A stretch of 64,000 bases of DNA from Pedobacter sp. BAL39. GTDB lineage: Bacteria > Bacteroidota > Bacteroidia > Sphingobacteriales > Sphingobacteriaceae. The notes below the pieces were generated by a model. That model did not search any database and was not told the DNA's origin. It saw nothing but the letters and a program-made list of their open reading frames with translations. A program made the translations under genes and the position numbers. The DNA is taken from assembly GCF_000170795.1 (NCBI RefSeq), contig NZ_ABCM01000021.1, positions 1-64,000 of the forward strand, given 5' to 3'. Below are positions 18,957-27,059 of this stretch, piece by piece; the first letter of the stretch is position 1; every line of letters starts with the position of its first letter.

Positions 18957-20393
18957 TCAGGATCCCTGAACAGCAAAGGAGAAGGCCAGTGCCGACTGTG
19001 CGCCTTTGGTGTTTTTCGGCAAGATCACTTCTACAACATCACCTTTCGTCTGCCATTTGACAGTGGCACCATTCTGCAGCCAGGTCATCTTTGCTCCTTT
19101 CGCAGGTACATTACCTTTCCAGAAGATCTTTGCAGGCTGCTTTTCACCATCTTTCAGACATACCAATGCATAGCAGGTTTTGCTGTCTTTACTTTGCGTA
19201 AACCAGGTAGCTCCGTCATGATACACCTTGGTTGGCCTTGTAGAATAGATTGCCGATCCATTCTTGCCAAGCCAGGCACCAATCTCTTCCATTTTAGCCA
19301 CCGCTTCCTGTGGCAATGTGCCATCTGGTTTAGGGCCTACGCCCAACAGGAGACTGCCTCCTTTTGCGGTAATCTCTATCAGAGACTGGATCACTTTGGA
19401 AGCCGGTTTATAGTCGTCATTAGCTACAAACCCCCATGCACCACCAAGGGTCATGCAGCTTTCCCAGGGATGGTCCAGCTGGTGGTCAGGAATCCTTTGT
19501 TCCGGAGTCTGATAATTCTCATAAGGGCCATGCACCGTACGGTCTACAATCAGCAGTCCCGGCTGAGCCTTACGCCCCATCTCGGCAATCTTTGGCATAT
19601 CAATATCCTGGCTCCATGCCGGAATTGCCGCACCCCAGGCACGCACCTCGTCATTTACAGTCTCCAATGGACGTACCCATCCCCCGTCGAGCCATAGAAT
19701 ATCCATGCTGCCATAATTGTGCATCAGCTCTGAAATCTGGTTATAGGTCTGCTCCTTAAACTTGTTCCATCTCCATGGATGCTTTCTGATGTCATAGTTG
19801 TTGTTGCGATCAGCAGTCGCATAATTAGACCACCAATAGTACTGAGAATGCCAGTCGGGCTTAGAGAAATAGGCACCAATCATGAAACCCTGATTGCGGA
19901 AGGAATCAAAGATATATTTGGCAACATCGGCCTTCGGGTTCCCCTTGAAAGGGCCGTTAGTAATTTTGAAATCGCTCTCTTTGGTATCAAACATGTTAAA
20001 ACCATCGTGGTGTTTGGTCGTGAAGACCAGGTATTTCATTCCTGCATCTTTACCTGCTTTTGCCCATTGCTCAGGGTTAAAGTTCACCGGGTTAAACTTT
20101 TCGCTCAGTCCCCAGTACCACTTCTTATAATCTTCGTAGGCTACAGTGGTATCTCCTCTGGAGATCCAGTCTTCAGAACAAAGGTTCCAGGATTCAATAA
20201 TACCCGGAACAGCATACAGTCCCCAGTGGATGATCATTCCAAATTTCTGGTCCTGCCATTGGTCCAGTTTCTTTTTCACCAGCGGATCTGCCGGCCATTC
20301 GTAAGTAGTAGACTGACCATGCACATTGGGCTGGCCTGAGACATTTGTTTTCAGTAACAAAAAGACTGCTGCGAACAGTATAATTTTATTCAT
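18957..20393 (-). CDS. Glycoside hydrolase family 29 alpha-L-fucosidase
   Basis: Retaining alpha-L-fucosidase acting on terminal fucose. A signal peptide covers residues 1-20. Catalytic-domain hallmarks are MIIHWGLYAVPG (HWG at 56-58), TKHHDGFNMFD (127-136) and the nucleophile Asp236 in DILWLDGGW. The C-terminal part (KVYHDGATWFTQSKDSKTCYALV) forms the usual beta-sandwich. Length (478 residues) fits GH29 enzymes without extra modules. It lies 101 nt from the GH3 gene downstream and 119 nt from the sialidase-like gene upstream, all on the minus strand. Confidence 0.93.
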   Translation of the reverse strand: MNKIILFAAVFLLLKTNVSGQPNVHGQSTTYEWPADPLVKKKLDQWQDQKFGMIIHWGLYAVPGIIESWNLCSEDWISRGDTTVAYEDYKKWYWGLSEKFNPVNFNPEQWAKAGKDAGMKYLVFTTKHHDGFNMFDTKESDFKITNGPFKGNPKADVAKYIFDSFRNQGFMIGAYFSKPDWHSQYYWWSNYATADRNNNYDIRKHPWRWNKFKEQTYNQISELMHNYGSMDILWLDGGWVRPLETVNDEVRAWGAAIPAWSQDIDMPKIAEMGRKAQPGLLIVDRTVHGPYENYQTPEQRIPDHQLDHPWESCMTLGGAWGFVANDDYKPASKVIQSLIEITAKGGSLLLGVGPKPDGTLPQEAVAKMEEIGAWLGKNGSAIYSTRPTKVYHDGATWFTQSKDSKTCYALVCLKDGEKQPAKIFWKGNVPAKGAKMTWLQNGATVKWQTKGDVVEVILPKNTKGAQSALAFSFAVQGS

Positions 20394-20512
20394 ATGTATT
20401 GGTTTTAATGGATTGGTTTATGTTGAAATATATTGTTGTTAAAGTCTTTTTTTCCAACGGATTGATGTGATCGCTGACCGGTTATTTTCAGAGGCTTTTT
20501 GTCCTGCTCCAG

Positions 20513-21586
20513 TTATTTCCCCTGCGCCAACACAACATACTTAATATTTTTCCTGTTGTAAGTATAGGTAATGTGGATTTTACCATCCTGAGATTGTATG
20601 ATTGCAGGATAGCTGAATTCATCCGTTTCTTTTCCATCTTCCAGCATCAGCTGATCGAGCCAGTCCTTACCATCAGTGGATTCGGTCAAAGCAAGTTTAT
20701 ACCGGCCATTAAACCAGTCGTTTCCGGGTATTTGCGGATTGTAGACAAAGAGTTGTTTTCCGCTGGCTAAAGAGACCCCGTCTGTTCCGGAATTGGGGTT
20801 CAGCAAACTGGTTTTGACAAGCGGGCTCCAGCTGAGCCCCTGGTCTGACGACCATGACTCCATCACCACACCATGTTTACTGCGGCAAAGCAACTGGATC
20901 TTTCCATCAGGATAGACCATCACACTGGGCTGAATGACATCATAAGCCCCCTTTTCATCTACTGGAATGCGTGTCCAAGTTTCACCGCCATCCGTAGAGC
21001 GCTCTATATGTGCCTTCCATCGTTTTGTGGTTTCAGTGCTTGAAGGCGAAAGGATAATGCCACCGACAAGTTCTACCGGTTTATTCTTTATCGGCCCGAG
21101 TATGCCATCGGGAAGCCTTTTGGGCGCTGTCCATGTTTTCCCACCATCCAGGGAGCTCATTTCCATCCCCCACCATTCCCTGGGCGAGCGTCCCATCTTA
21201 TAATACAGAAAAAGCTTGCCGCTTTTGTTCATGAACAACACCGGATTCCATAAAGGATAAGCGGTTTCCTCATCGCTTTTACCATCTGCGAGTTTACGAG
21301 GTTCCGACCACTTACCATTTTTGAGTACAGACGACCAGATACAGACGTCATTGCTCCCTTCATGCTTCCCACCAAACCATGCAGCCATGATTCTGGCACC
21401 TGAAATCTCCGCGATGGTAGACGCATGGCATTGCTGAAAGGGGGCATCCTGAAAAATCATCTCCTCAGTCACCTTTTTCCACTGCTTTTGTGCAATTCCA
21501 TCACCAGTCATCATTAAGAAAAAGAAAAACGCCAGTAAATAAGATTTAGGTCGCAAAGAAAACAAGATGGAGAAGGGTAAAATCAT
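20513..21586 (-). CDS. Sialidase-like BNR/Asp-box protein (COG4692 type)
   Basis: A six-bladed propeller of the predicted neuraminidase group. Four Asp-box turns are visible: SLDGGKTWT, STDGGETWT, SSDQGLSWS and STDGKDWL. It has a signal sequence (hydrophobic residues 14-30) and 357 residues. The canonical N-terminal FRIP arginine motif of true sialidases is not seen; the corresponding segment reads CHASTIAEISGARIMAAWFGG. Enzymes of this group act on various sugars, so a sialic-acid substrate is only one possibility. It is the first gene of the GH29-GH3-barrel run. Confidence 0.82.
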   Translation of the reverse strand: MILPFSILFSLRPKSYLLAFFFFLMMTGDGIAQKQWKKVTEEMIFQDAPFQQCHASTIAEISGARIMAAWFGGKHEGSNDVCIWSSVLKNGKWSEPRKLADGKSDEETAYPLWNPVLFMNKSGKLFLYYKMGRSPREWWGMEMSSLDGGKTWTAPKRLPDGILGPIKNKPVELVGGIILSPSSTETTKRWKAHIERSTDGGETWTRIPVDEKGAYDVIQPSVMVYPDGKIQLLCRSKHGVVMESWSSDQGLSWSPLVKTSLLNPNSGTDGVSLASGKQLFVYNPQIPGNDWFNGRYKLALTESTDGKDWLDQLMLEDGKETDEFSYPAIIQSQDGKIHITYTYNRKNIKYVVLAQGK

Positions 21587-21730
21587 TGTCTGATTAGGAT
21601 TAGGCTAACAAATTCCTAAGATATGCAATTTTTTTGCAGAAAAACCTGAAAAGTTAAGCAATACGATCTCTGGCGATTGGCACAGCTATTGCCTGTTTTA
21701 AAAAGTAACGTTAACTATCTAAAAAACTAC

Positions 21731-21755
21731 GAGGGTGTCTGAAGCAGATGCCCTC
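21731..21755 (+). terminator. GAGGGTGTCTG hairpin, possible terminator
   Basis: An 11-bp stem (including two G-T pairs) with an AAG loop is followed by TTGTTGTG on the plus strand. It faces no plus-strand gene, so it may instead be a leftover or a processing/stability hairpin in the 5' leader of nothing obvious. Confidence 0.35.
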
Positions 21756-21898
21756 TTGTTGTGTAATGACTACTACCCACCAACCTCTTGGCATTTTCCT
21801 GTCTTCATGTCCTCCCGAATTTGTCTTACCCAAATCCCGGTTAGCGCGTGCCCCCTTTTACTGAGCTAACTAGATAATAGCGACGAATAACTTAACTA

Positions 21899-21952
21899 AT
21901 TGCTTTCTGTAAAAAGCAATATTTAGCGAAAATGCTTTTTACAGAAAGCAAT
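21899..21952. repeat. Nested inverted repeat with 20-bp perfect arms
   Basis: Arms 21899-21918 and 21933-21952 are exact reverse complements around a 14-nt centre. Each arm is itself a small dyad (ATTGCTTT...AAAGCAAT on the left at 21899-21920, TGCTTT...AAAGCA on the right at 21933-21950), so one long hairpin or two short ones can form. Confidence 0.8.
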
Positions 21953-21969
21953 ATTGGCGTTGACGTTAA

Positions 21970-22004
21970 ACAAAAGGGTGCCTAAAAAAAATTTAGACAC
22001 CCTC
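21970..22004 (-). terminator. leuS: Intrinsic terminator after leuS
   Basis: On the minus strand GGGTGTCTAAA pairs with TTTAGGCACCC (one T-G pair) across a short T-rich loop and runs into TTTTG. It lies about 47 nt past the leuS stop codon. Confidence 0.75.
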
Positions 22005-22050
22005 TTCTTTCATAATTTATAGTATGCTATAATCAGCGCACATCAGGCGA

Positions 22051-24858
22051 TTAGATCACAATATTGACAATTCGTCCTTTCACTACAATTACCTTTTTAG
22101 GACTCTTCCCTTCCAGGTATTTCTGCACCTGCTCATCCGCAAGCACCAACGTTTCAATATCCGTTGCTTCCAGAGTTAAGCTGATGTTCATGTTCAGACG
22201 TGTTTTGCCATTTACTGAGATCGGGTAACTAAACTCATCTTCTACCAGGTAGGAAGGGTTGAATTCCGGATATTTTGCATAGGATAAAGATCCAGCCTCA
22301 TGACCAAGGTTTGCCCACAGCTCCTCACAGATGTGCGGCGCATATGGAGAAAGTACAATCACCAGGTCTTCCAGTACCTGACGGTTTTTGCACTTCAATT
22401 CGGTCAGCTCGTTAACAGCAATCATAAAGCTGGAAACGGAAGTATTGAAAGAGAAACGCTCGATGTCGTCCTGTACTTTTTTGATGATTTTATGCAGCGA
22501 TTTCAGTTCCGCTTTTTGTGGCATGGAGTCCGATACGTTGAACACCCATTCTTCATTGTGGAACAAGCGCCAGAATTTGCGAAGGAACTTAAACACCCCT
22601 TCGATACCATTGGTGTTCCAGGGTTTACTTTGCTCGAGCGGTCCGAGGAACATCTCGTACATCCGAAGGGTATCCGCACCATAGTTGGCAATCAGCACAT
22701 CCGGATTAACGACATTGAACTTGGATTTGGACATCTTTTCCACTTCCACGCCACAGATGTATTTTCCGTTCTCAAGAATGAATTCCGCATCAACAAACTC
22801 AGGCCGGAAGACTTTAAATTGCTCGATATCGAGGATTTCATTGTCCACAATGTTCACATCCACATGCAATGCAGAGGTCTTATAATCTTTTCTCAGTCCC
22901 GCAGAAACCAATTTGTTGGTTCCCCTGCCAGACTCATCCACTACACGGTAAACAAAGTTACTTCTCCCCTGGATCATGCCCTGGTTGATCAGTTTTTTGA
23001 AAGGCTCTTCCTCATTCACATAGCCGAGGTCTTTCAGGAACTTGTTCCAGAAGCGGCTATACAACAGGTGGCCGGTAGCATGTTCCGCACCTCCAATGTA
23101 CAGATCCACATCCTTCCAGTATTCGATCGCCTCTTTAGAAGCAAAGTCGCTGGAATTGCGCGCATCCATATAACGGTACCAGTACCAGCTCGATCCTGCC
23201 CATCCCGGCATGGTGCTCAATTCATACTCATATTCATCCTCATAGGTCCAGTCGGCAGCCCTACCCAAAGGAGGTTCACCAGTTTCAGTAGGGAGGTATT
23301 TGTCGATTTCAGGTAATAAAAGCGGTAATTCTTCTTCTTTGATGAGGTATGGAAGCCCGTCTTTGAAGTAAACCGGAATTGGCTCTCCCCAATAGCGTTG
23401 GCGTCCAAATATTGCGTCGCGCATACGGAAGTTCACCTTTGCTTTACCCACGCCCTGCTCTTCCAGCCATGCATTTAAGGTTTGGACAGCCGTAGCGTAA
23501 TCCATTCCGTTGATCATGCCGGAGTTGATGTAGGTTCCTTCTTTAGTCGCATCTGCCTGCAGCTCAATATCTTTTTGTGCATCAAGGATCTGAATGATTG
23601 GCAGGTCAAAATGTTTCGCAAACAACCAGTCGCGCTGGTCGCCGCTTGGCACACCCATAACCGCACCAGTACCATATCCCGCAAGGACATAGTCGGCAAT
23701 CCAGATCTGTACGCGTTCACCGCTCACCGGGTTAATCGCGTAACTTCCGGTAAATGCACCAGAAACTGTCTTTGTATCTGCCATACGGTCCAGTTCCGAC
23801 TTTTTCTTCGTCTGCAGGATGTATCCGTTCACAGCAACCATCTGTTCCGTGGTGGTCAGTGCTGCAACAAGTTCATGTTCCGGTGCCAGAACAAGGTAGG
23901 ATACACCGAAAATGGTATCGACACGTGTAGTGAAGACCTCAATGTAGTCGCTGGCCAGCAGGTTGCTCTCCGCAGATGGTTCGATTTTGAACCTTACGCT
24001 CGCACCAATGCTTTTGCCGATCCAGTTGCGCTGCATTTCTTTAACCGGCTCGGGCCAGTCGATCGTATTCAATCCCTGCAGCAGACGCTCTGCATAAGCA
24101 GAGATGCGCATACTCCATTGCATCATTTTCTTTTGTTCCACAGGGTGGCCACCACGCTCAGAGTAACCGTCTTTCACTTCGTCATTGGCCAGCACGGTGC
24201 CCAATGCAGCGCACCAGTTTACAGTACTCTCACGAAGGTAAGTCAAACGATATTTCAGTAATTCCTCCTGACGTTCCTCATCGGTCATCGTGGCCCAGTC
24301 GCTCGGCATGAAGGATTTAACATCTTCATCACATACAGCTTTCACATCGGCACTGCCGGAAGCATTGAATTTCTCTAGCAAGGTGGTGATGTCTTCCGCA
24401 CGGTCTGTTTCCAGGTTGTACCAGGAATTGAAAAGCTGCATGAAGATCCATTGTGTCCATTTGTAATAGCCAGGGTCGCTGGTGCGCACCTCCCTGTCCC
24501 AGTCGAACGAAAAGCCAATCTGATCCAGTTGCCTTCTGTAGGTATTGATATTCACCTCGGTGGTCAATGCCGGATGCTGACCCGTTTGTATGGCATACTG
24601 TTCTGCAGGAAGGCCAAAAGAGTCGTAGCCCATTGGATGCAGGACGTTATATCCCTTTAACCTTTTGTATCTTGAAAATATGTCGGAAGCAATATAACCT
24701 AGTGGGTGACCAACATGGAGTCCTGCCCCTGAAGGGTAAGGAAACATATCCAGTACGTAAAATTTAGGTTTTGTGGTCTCATCACTCACCTTGAATGTTT
24801 GATGTTCAGCCCAAAACTTCTGCCACCTTTGTTCTATTTCTTTAAATTGATAATCCAT
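22051..24858 (-). CDS. leuS: Leucine--tRNA ligase
   Basis: Class I aminoacyl-tRNA synthetase that charges tRNA-Leu. The HIGH motif appears as PYPSGAGLHVGHPLGY (about residues 40-55) and the KMSKS loop as VEKMSKSKFN (about residue 707). Between them are the CP1 editing domain (VFTTRVDTIFGVSYLVLAPEH and GYGTGAVMGVPSGDQRDW) and a leucine-specific insertion just ahead of KMSKS that reads like the Bacteroidota version (GRGTNKLVSAGLRKDYKTS). The 935 residues are normal for the phylum. It stands alone as a transcription unit. Confidence 0.98.
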   Translation of the reverse strand: MDYQFKEIEQRWQKFWAEHQTFKVSDETTKPKFYVLDMFPYPSGAGLHVGHPLGYIASDIFSRYKRLKGYNVLHPMGYDSFGLPAEQYAIQTGQHPALTTEVNINTYRRQLDQIGFSFDWDREVRTSDPGYYKWTQWIFMQLFNSWYNLETDRAEDITTLLEKFNASGSADVKAVCDEDVKSFMPSDWATMTDEERQEELLKYRLTYLRESTVNWCAALGTVLANDEVKDGYSERGGHPVEQKKMMQWSMRISAYAERLLQGLNTIDWPEPVKEMQRNWIGKSIGASVRFKIEPSAESNLLASDYIEVFTTRVDTIFGVSYLVLAPEHELVAALTTTEQMVAVNGYILQTKKKSELDRMADTKTVSGAFTGSYAINPVSGERVQIWIADYVLAGYGTGAVMGVPSGDQRDWLFAKHFDLPIIQILDAQKDIELQADATKEGTYINSGMINGMDYATAVQTLNAWLEEQGVGKAKVNFRMRDAIFGRQRYWGEPIPVYFKDGLPYLIKEEELPLLLPEIDKYLPTETGEPPLGRAADWTYEDEYEYELSTMPGWAGSSWYWYRYMDARNSSDFASKEAIEYWKDVDLYIGGAEHATGHLLYSRFWNKFLKDLGYVNEEEPFKKLINQGMIQGRSNFVYRVVDESGRGTNKLVSAGLRKDYKTSALHVDVNIVDNEILDIEQFKVFRPEFVDAEFILENGKYICGVEVEKMSKSKFNVVNPDVLIANYGADTLRMYEMFLGPLEQSKPWNTNGIEGVFKFLRKFWRLFHNEEWVFNVSDSMPQKAELKSLHKIIKKVQDDIERFSFNTSVSSFMIAVNELTELKCKNRQVLEDLVIVLSPYAPHICEELWANLGHEAGSLSYAKYPEFNPSYLVEDEFSYPISVNGKTRLNMNISLTLEATDIETLVLADEQVQKYLEGKSPKKVIVVKGRIVNIVI

Positions 24859-24956
24859 TCCGCTATAATATAATAGCGCGAAAATAAGGAAATAAAGGTT
24901 GGATCAGAAACGCTTTGTCAAATAAGCGGTTTAGGGCGCGGGATGACACATTACGC

Positions 24957-25114
24957 GCTATACACGGGCTATACCACAGCTAAGGTTGGAGACGTAAAAA
25001 AGAGGGGTTGAGGAGGGGTTGAAAAGGCAAAAAGGCCATTTAGCCTCTTCAACCCCTCTATAACCCTACGTCAACCCCAGGTCAACCTTAGCCGTCGTAT
25101 AGACGTCATATAGC
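24957..25114. repeat. 158-nt centred imperfect palindrome built of GGGTTGA-type units
   Basis: Complementary blocks 24957-24962/25109-25114, 24979-24988/25083-25092, 25013-25022/25049-25058 and 25021-25028/25043-25050 all share one centre (25035.5). Within each arm, units related to GGGGTTGA recur about every 11 nt (plus strand 25002-25011 and 25013-25022; minus strand in the right arm). The loop is 25029-25042. No flanking target duplication was evident. Confidence 0.75.
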
Positions 25115-25140
25115 CGACGTCTTATAATGGATATAACAAC

Positions 25141-25195
25141 AATAAACCGACTATGCCAGTCGGCATACAGCAAAAAAAAAAGCTGCTGCCGACTG
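25141..25195 (-). terminator. Two mutually exclusive hairpins after the small lipoprotein gene
   Basis: On the minus strand, CAGTCGGCAGCAGC (25195-25182) pairs with GCTGTATGCCGACTG (25171-25157) around a run of ten T. The second half of that stem can instead form CCGACT-GGCAT-AGTCGG (25163-25147) followed by TTTATT, a terminator-like shape. Only one of the two can exist at a time. Confidence 0.55.
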
Positions 25196-25243
25196 TAAAG
25201 TCATCATCTAACATCATTGAATATCGGTATATGGATTTCCCCG

Positions 25244-25651
25244 TTAACGGGTGAAATAATAGGTCTCTGTTATGACCGGGCTGCTGCCCTGAACTGTCCC
25301 GCGGTATACCAGGTCAGTATCTGTAATTGTGCTGATGTCACCAACGATCACCTTTCCGAAGATGGTCATATTTAAACCGGTGCCTTCCAATACCGTATAA
25401 TTGCCAACAGAGCTGGTAGATTTCAGGTTGGCCACCACTTCATCCTCATCATTGCTCCTGAACTCAAAAGAGTCGGAGGACACGCCGGTATAATTTGTTG
25501 TCTCCGTGCCGGGAGCCATGGTTTCAATCCTGGATACCTTCCAGGTTCCTGTAAGTTTGCTTTTGTTGCTGTTCTGGTCTTCTTTCTTGCAGCTCGAAAA
25601 ACCTGCGATCATTAAAAATAAGGTAAGGGCAAAAGTAATTTGTTGTTTCAT
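25244..25651 (-). CDS. Small lipocalin-like lipoprotein
   Basis: Probable lipid-anchored envelope protein of 135 residues. I place the start at the ATG at 25651, although the frame stays open upstream, because a clean lipoprotein signal then begins at residue 1 (MKQQITFALTLF, lipobox GFSSC with Cys21, then KKED). The mature part begins with LTGTWKVSRIETM, as in lipocalin-like Bacteroidota lipoproteins, and has beta-strand character throughout. Function is unknown. It is transcribed alone, divergent from ftsX, and followed by an unusual pair of hairpins. Confidence 0.75.
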   Translation of the reverse strand: MKQQITFALTLFLMIAGFSSCKKEDQNSNKSKLTGTWKVSRIETMAPGTETTNYTGVSSDSFEFRSNDEDEVVANLKSTSSVGNYTVLEGTGLNMTIFGKVIVGDISTITDTDLVYRGTVQGSSPVITETYYFTR

Positions 25652-25951
25652 AGATGGTGGTTTAAGATGTTTTAATTGATATCCATTGATGTTGTTTTTA
25701 GGACGCCTGCATCGGCAGTCCCTATAACAACGCGAAAAAAACCTTTTTGGTACAAGAATGTTACAAAGACTTGACAACGCGATTGTATTCCCACCGTTGT
25801 AATGAAGTAATCAGCCTGCACAAGGGAAGGGTATTCTAGCGTTTCCCTGGGATGAAAAAAGCCGATGGTGCATAAAAAAGGCATAATGGACGGATAATTT
25901 TAAATTAGTTGCTTATATTTTTTAATTTCGCAAAACATAAACACTGAATAC
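25652..25951. other. 300-nt divergent promoter region
   Basis: Region between the small lipoprotein gene and ftsX. The word ACAACGCGA occurs twice (from 25727 and from 25774), which might be a regulator site. A 70-codon open frame on the minus strand here lacks features of a gene. No exact TAnnTTTG box was found for either gene; TAATTTCG near 25921-25928 is a near match for ftsX. Confidence 0.5.
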
Positions 25952-26830
25952 ATGGAAGAATTTGAAGTTAGCGATGCTTCTAAGAAGACAAAAACCATTT
26001 ATATCTCAACAATTTTCAGCATAGCCCTGGTACTACTCATGCTGGGTATGTTAGGTTTGATCCTGGTGCACGCAAAGAACCTTTCGAACTATGTAAAAGA
26101 AAACATTGTTTTAAACATCATCGTGGATGAGAGCGCTAAGGAAGCAGATATCCTTGCATTTCAGAAAGAACTCAATTCCAATCCTGCCATCAAGAATACC
26201 CAATACGTCAACAAGGAAATGGCAGCAAAGAACCTGACCACTGACCTTGGCGAAGACTTCGTGAACTTTCTTGGGTATAACCCATTGTTATCTACTATTG
26301 ACGTATACCTGAAGGCAGATTATGCCAATAACAAAAGCATCGAGGCATTGAAAGCCAACCTGTCAAAAAATCCGGCAGTAAAAGAGGTCATCTACCAGAG
26401 TTCGCTAATTGACATGGTGAACAATAACATCAATACCATCGGACTGATCATCCTGGTATTTGCCGCCATCTTACTTGTCATCTCTGTGGCTCTGATCAAC
26501 AATACCATCAGGCTGGCCATCTATTCACAGCGCTTCCTGATCAAGAGCATGCAACTGGTAGGTGCTACCAGGAACTTCATCCGCAGGCCTTTTGTACTGA
26601 TTGCAGCCTTGCATGGCCTGATTGCTGCTTTCATTGCCATCCTGATCCTCCTGGGACTTTTATACTACGCACAACGCGAAATTCCTGAAATTGTCATTCT
26701 TAGAAATTATACCGAATTTGGGATTGTACTGCTGGGTCTTGTCGGACTGGGCATCTTCATCACCGGTATCAGCACTTCCTTTGCAGTGAGCAAATACTTA
26801 CGTTTAAAAATTTACGACCTTTACAGATAA
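25952..26830 (+). CDS. ftsX: Cell-division permease-like protein FtsX
   Basis: Inner-membrane subunit of the FtsEX complex that signals to cell-wall hydrolases during division. The 292 residues show the family layout: short cytoplasmic start, membrane segment 1 (about 20-42), a periplasmic loop with the FtsX domain (KENIVLNIIVDESAKEADI...), then three membrane segments (about 160-185, 220-240, 260-280) with the LVGATRNFIRRPFVL cytoplasmic coupling helix. ftsE is not adjacent, as often in this phylum. The stop codon overlaps the start of the next gene (ATAATG). Confidence 0.94.
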   Translation: MEEFEVSDASKKTKTIYISTIFSIALVLLMLGMLGLILVHAKNLSNYVKENIVLNIIVDESAKEADILAFQKELNSNPAIKNTQYVNKEMAAKNLTTDLGEDFVNFLGYNPLLSTIDVYLKADYANNKSIEALKANLSKNPAVKEVIYQSSLIDMVNNNINTIGLIILVFAAILLVISVALINNTIRLAIYSQRFLIKSMQLVGATRNFIRRPFVLIAALHGLIAAFIAILILLGLLYYAQREIPEIVILRNYTEFGIVLLGLVGLGIFITGISTSFAVSKYLRLKIYDLYR

Positions 26831-27051
26831 TGGCAGAAAAAAAATCAACCTCCGCAAACCAGGACAACAACGAAATGGTCTTTACAAAGAAAAATTATCA
26901 ATTGTTACTGATCAGCATCGCAATTGTAGTTGTCGGTTTTATCCTCATGATCGGCACAACAGACATTTATGATTTCAGGAAAACCCTGTTAGCTCCTATG
27001 GTTGTTTTATTTGGCTTCGCCTTCGGTGTGTATGCCATCTTAAAAAAATAG
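26830..27051 (+). CDS. DUF3098 small membrane protein
   Basis: Short inner-membrane protein (73 residues) with two hydrophobic segments (about 26-43 and 52-70) separated by the conserved GTTDIYDFRKTLLAPMVVLFGF pattern of DUF3098. Its ATG overlaps the ftsX stop codon and uppP starts 9 nt later, so it is translated with them. It is a standard companion of ftsX in Bacteroidota; its role is unknown. Confidence 0.88.
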   Translation: MAEKKSTSANQDNNEMVFTKKNYQLLLISIAIVVVGFILMIGTTDIYDFRKTLLAPMVVLFGFAFGVYAILKK

Positions 27052-27059
27052 GGCCTTTT

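Larger units (their letters stand above)
21587..22050. other. 464-nt intergenic region rich in hairpins
   Basis: No reading frame of note is present. The stretch holds a T-poor hairpin at 21731-21755, a nested inverted repeat at 21899-21952 and the leuS terminator at 21970-22004, each listed separately. A small TGCAA/TTGCA dyad lies at 21624-21638. Confidence 0.7.
24859..25243. other. 385-nt intergenic region dominated by palindromes
   Basis: There is no convincing coding sequence. A 158-nt imperfect palindrome fills 24957-25114 and two overlapping hairpins occupy 25141-25195; both are listed separately. The first 90 nt should contain the leuS promoter; the minus strand reads TATTTTCG, one base off the -7 consensus, about 20 nt before the leuS start. 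Confidence 0.7.

Noticed and set aside
24979..25092. Palindromic region considered as a CRISPR array
   Set aside because: Units are about 11 nt, imperfect, without spacers of constant length, and arranged in mirror orientation; no cas genes are present.
25672..25884. 70-codon minus-strand frame upstream of the small lipoprotein
   Set aside because: Overlaps the leader of the lipoprotein gene, lacks a signal or domain and has a composition typical of non-coding DNA.
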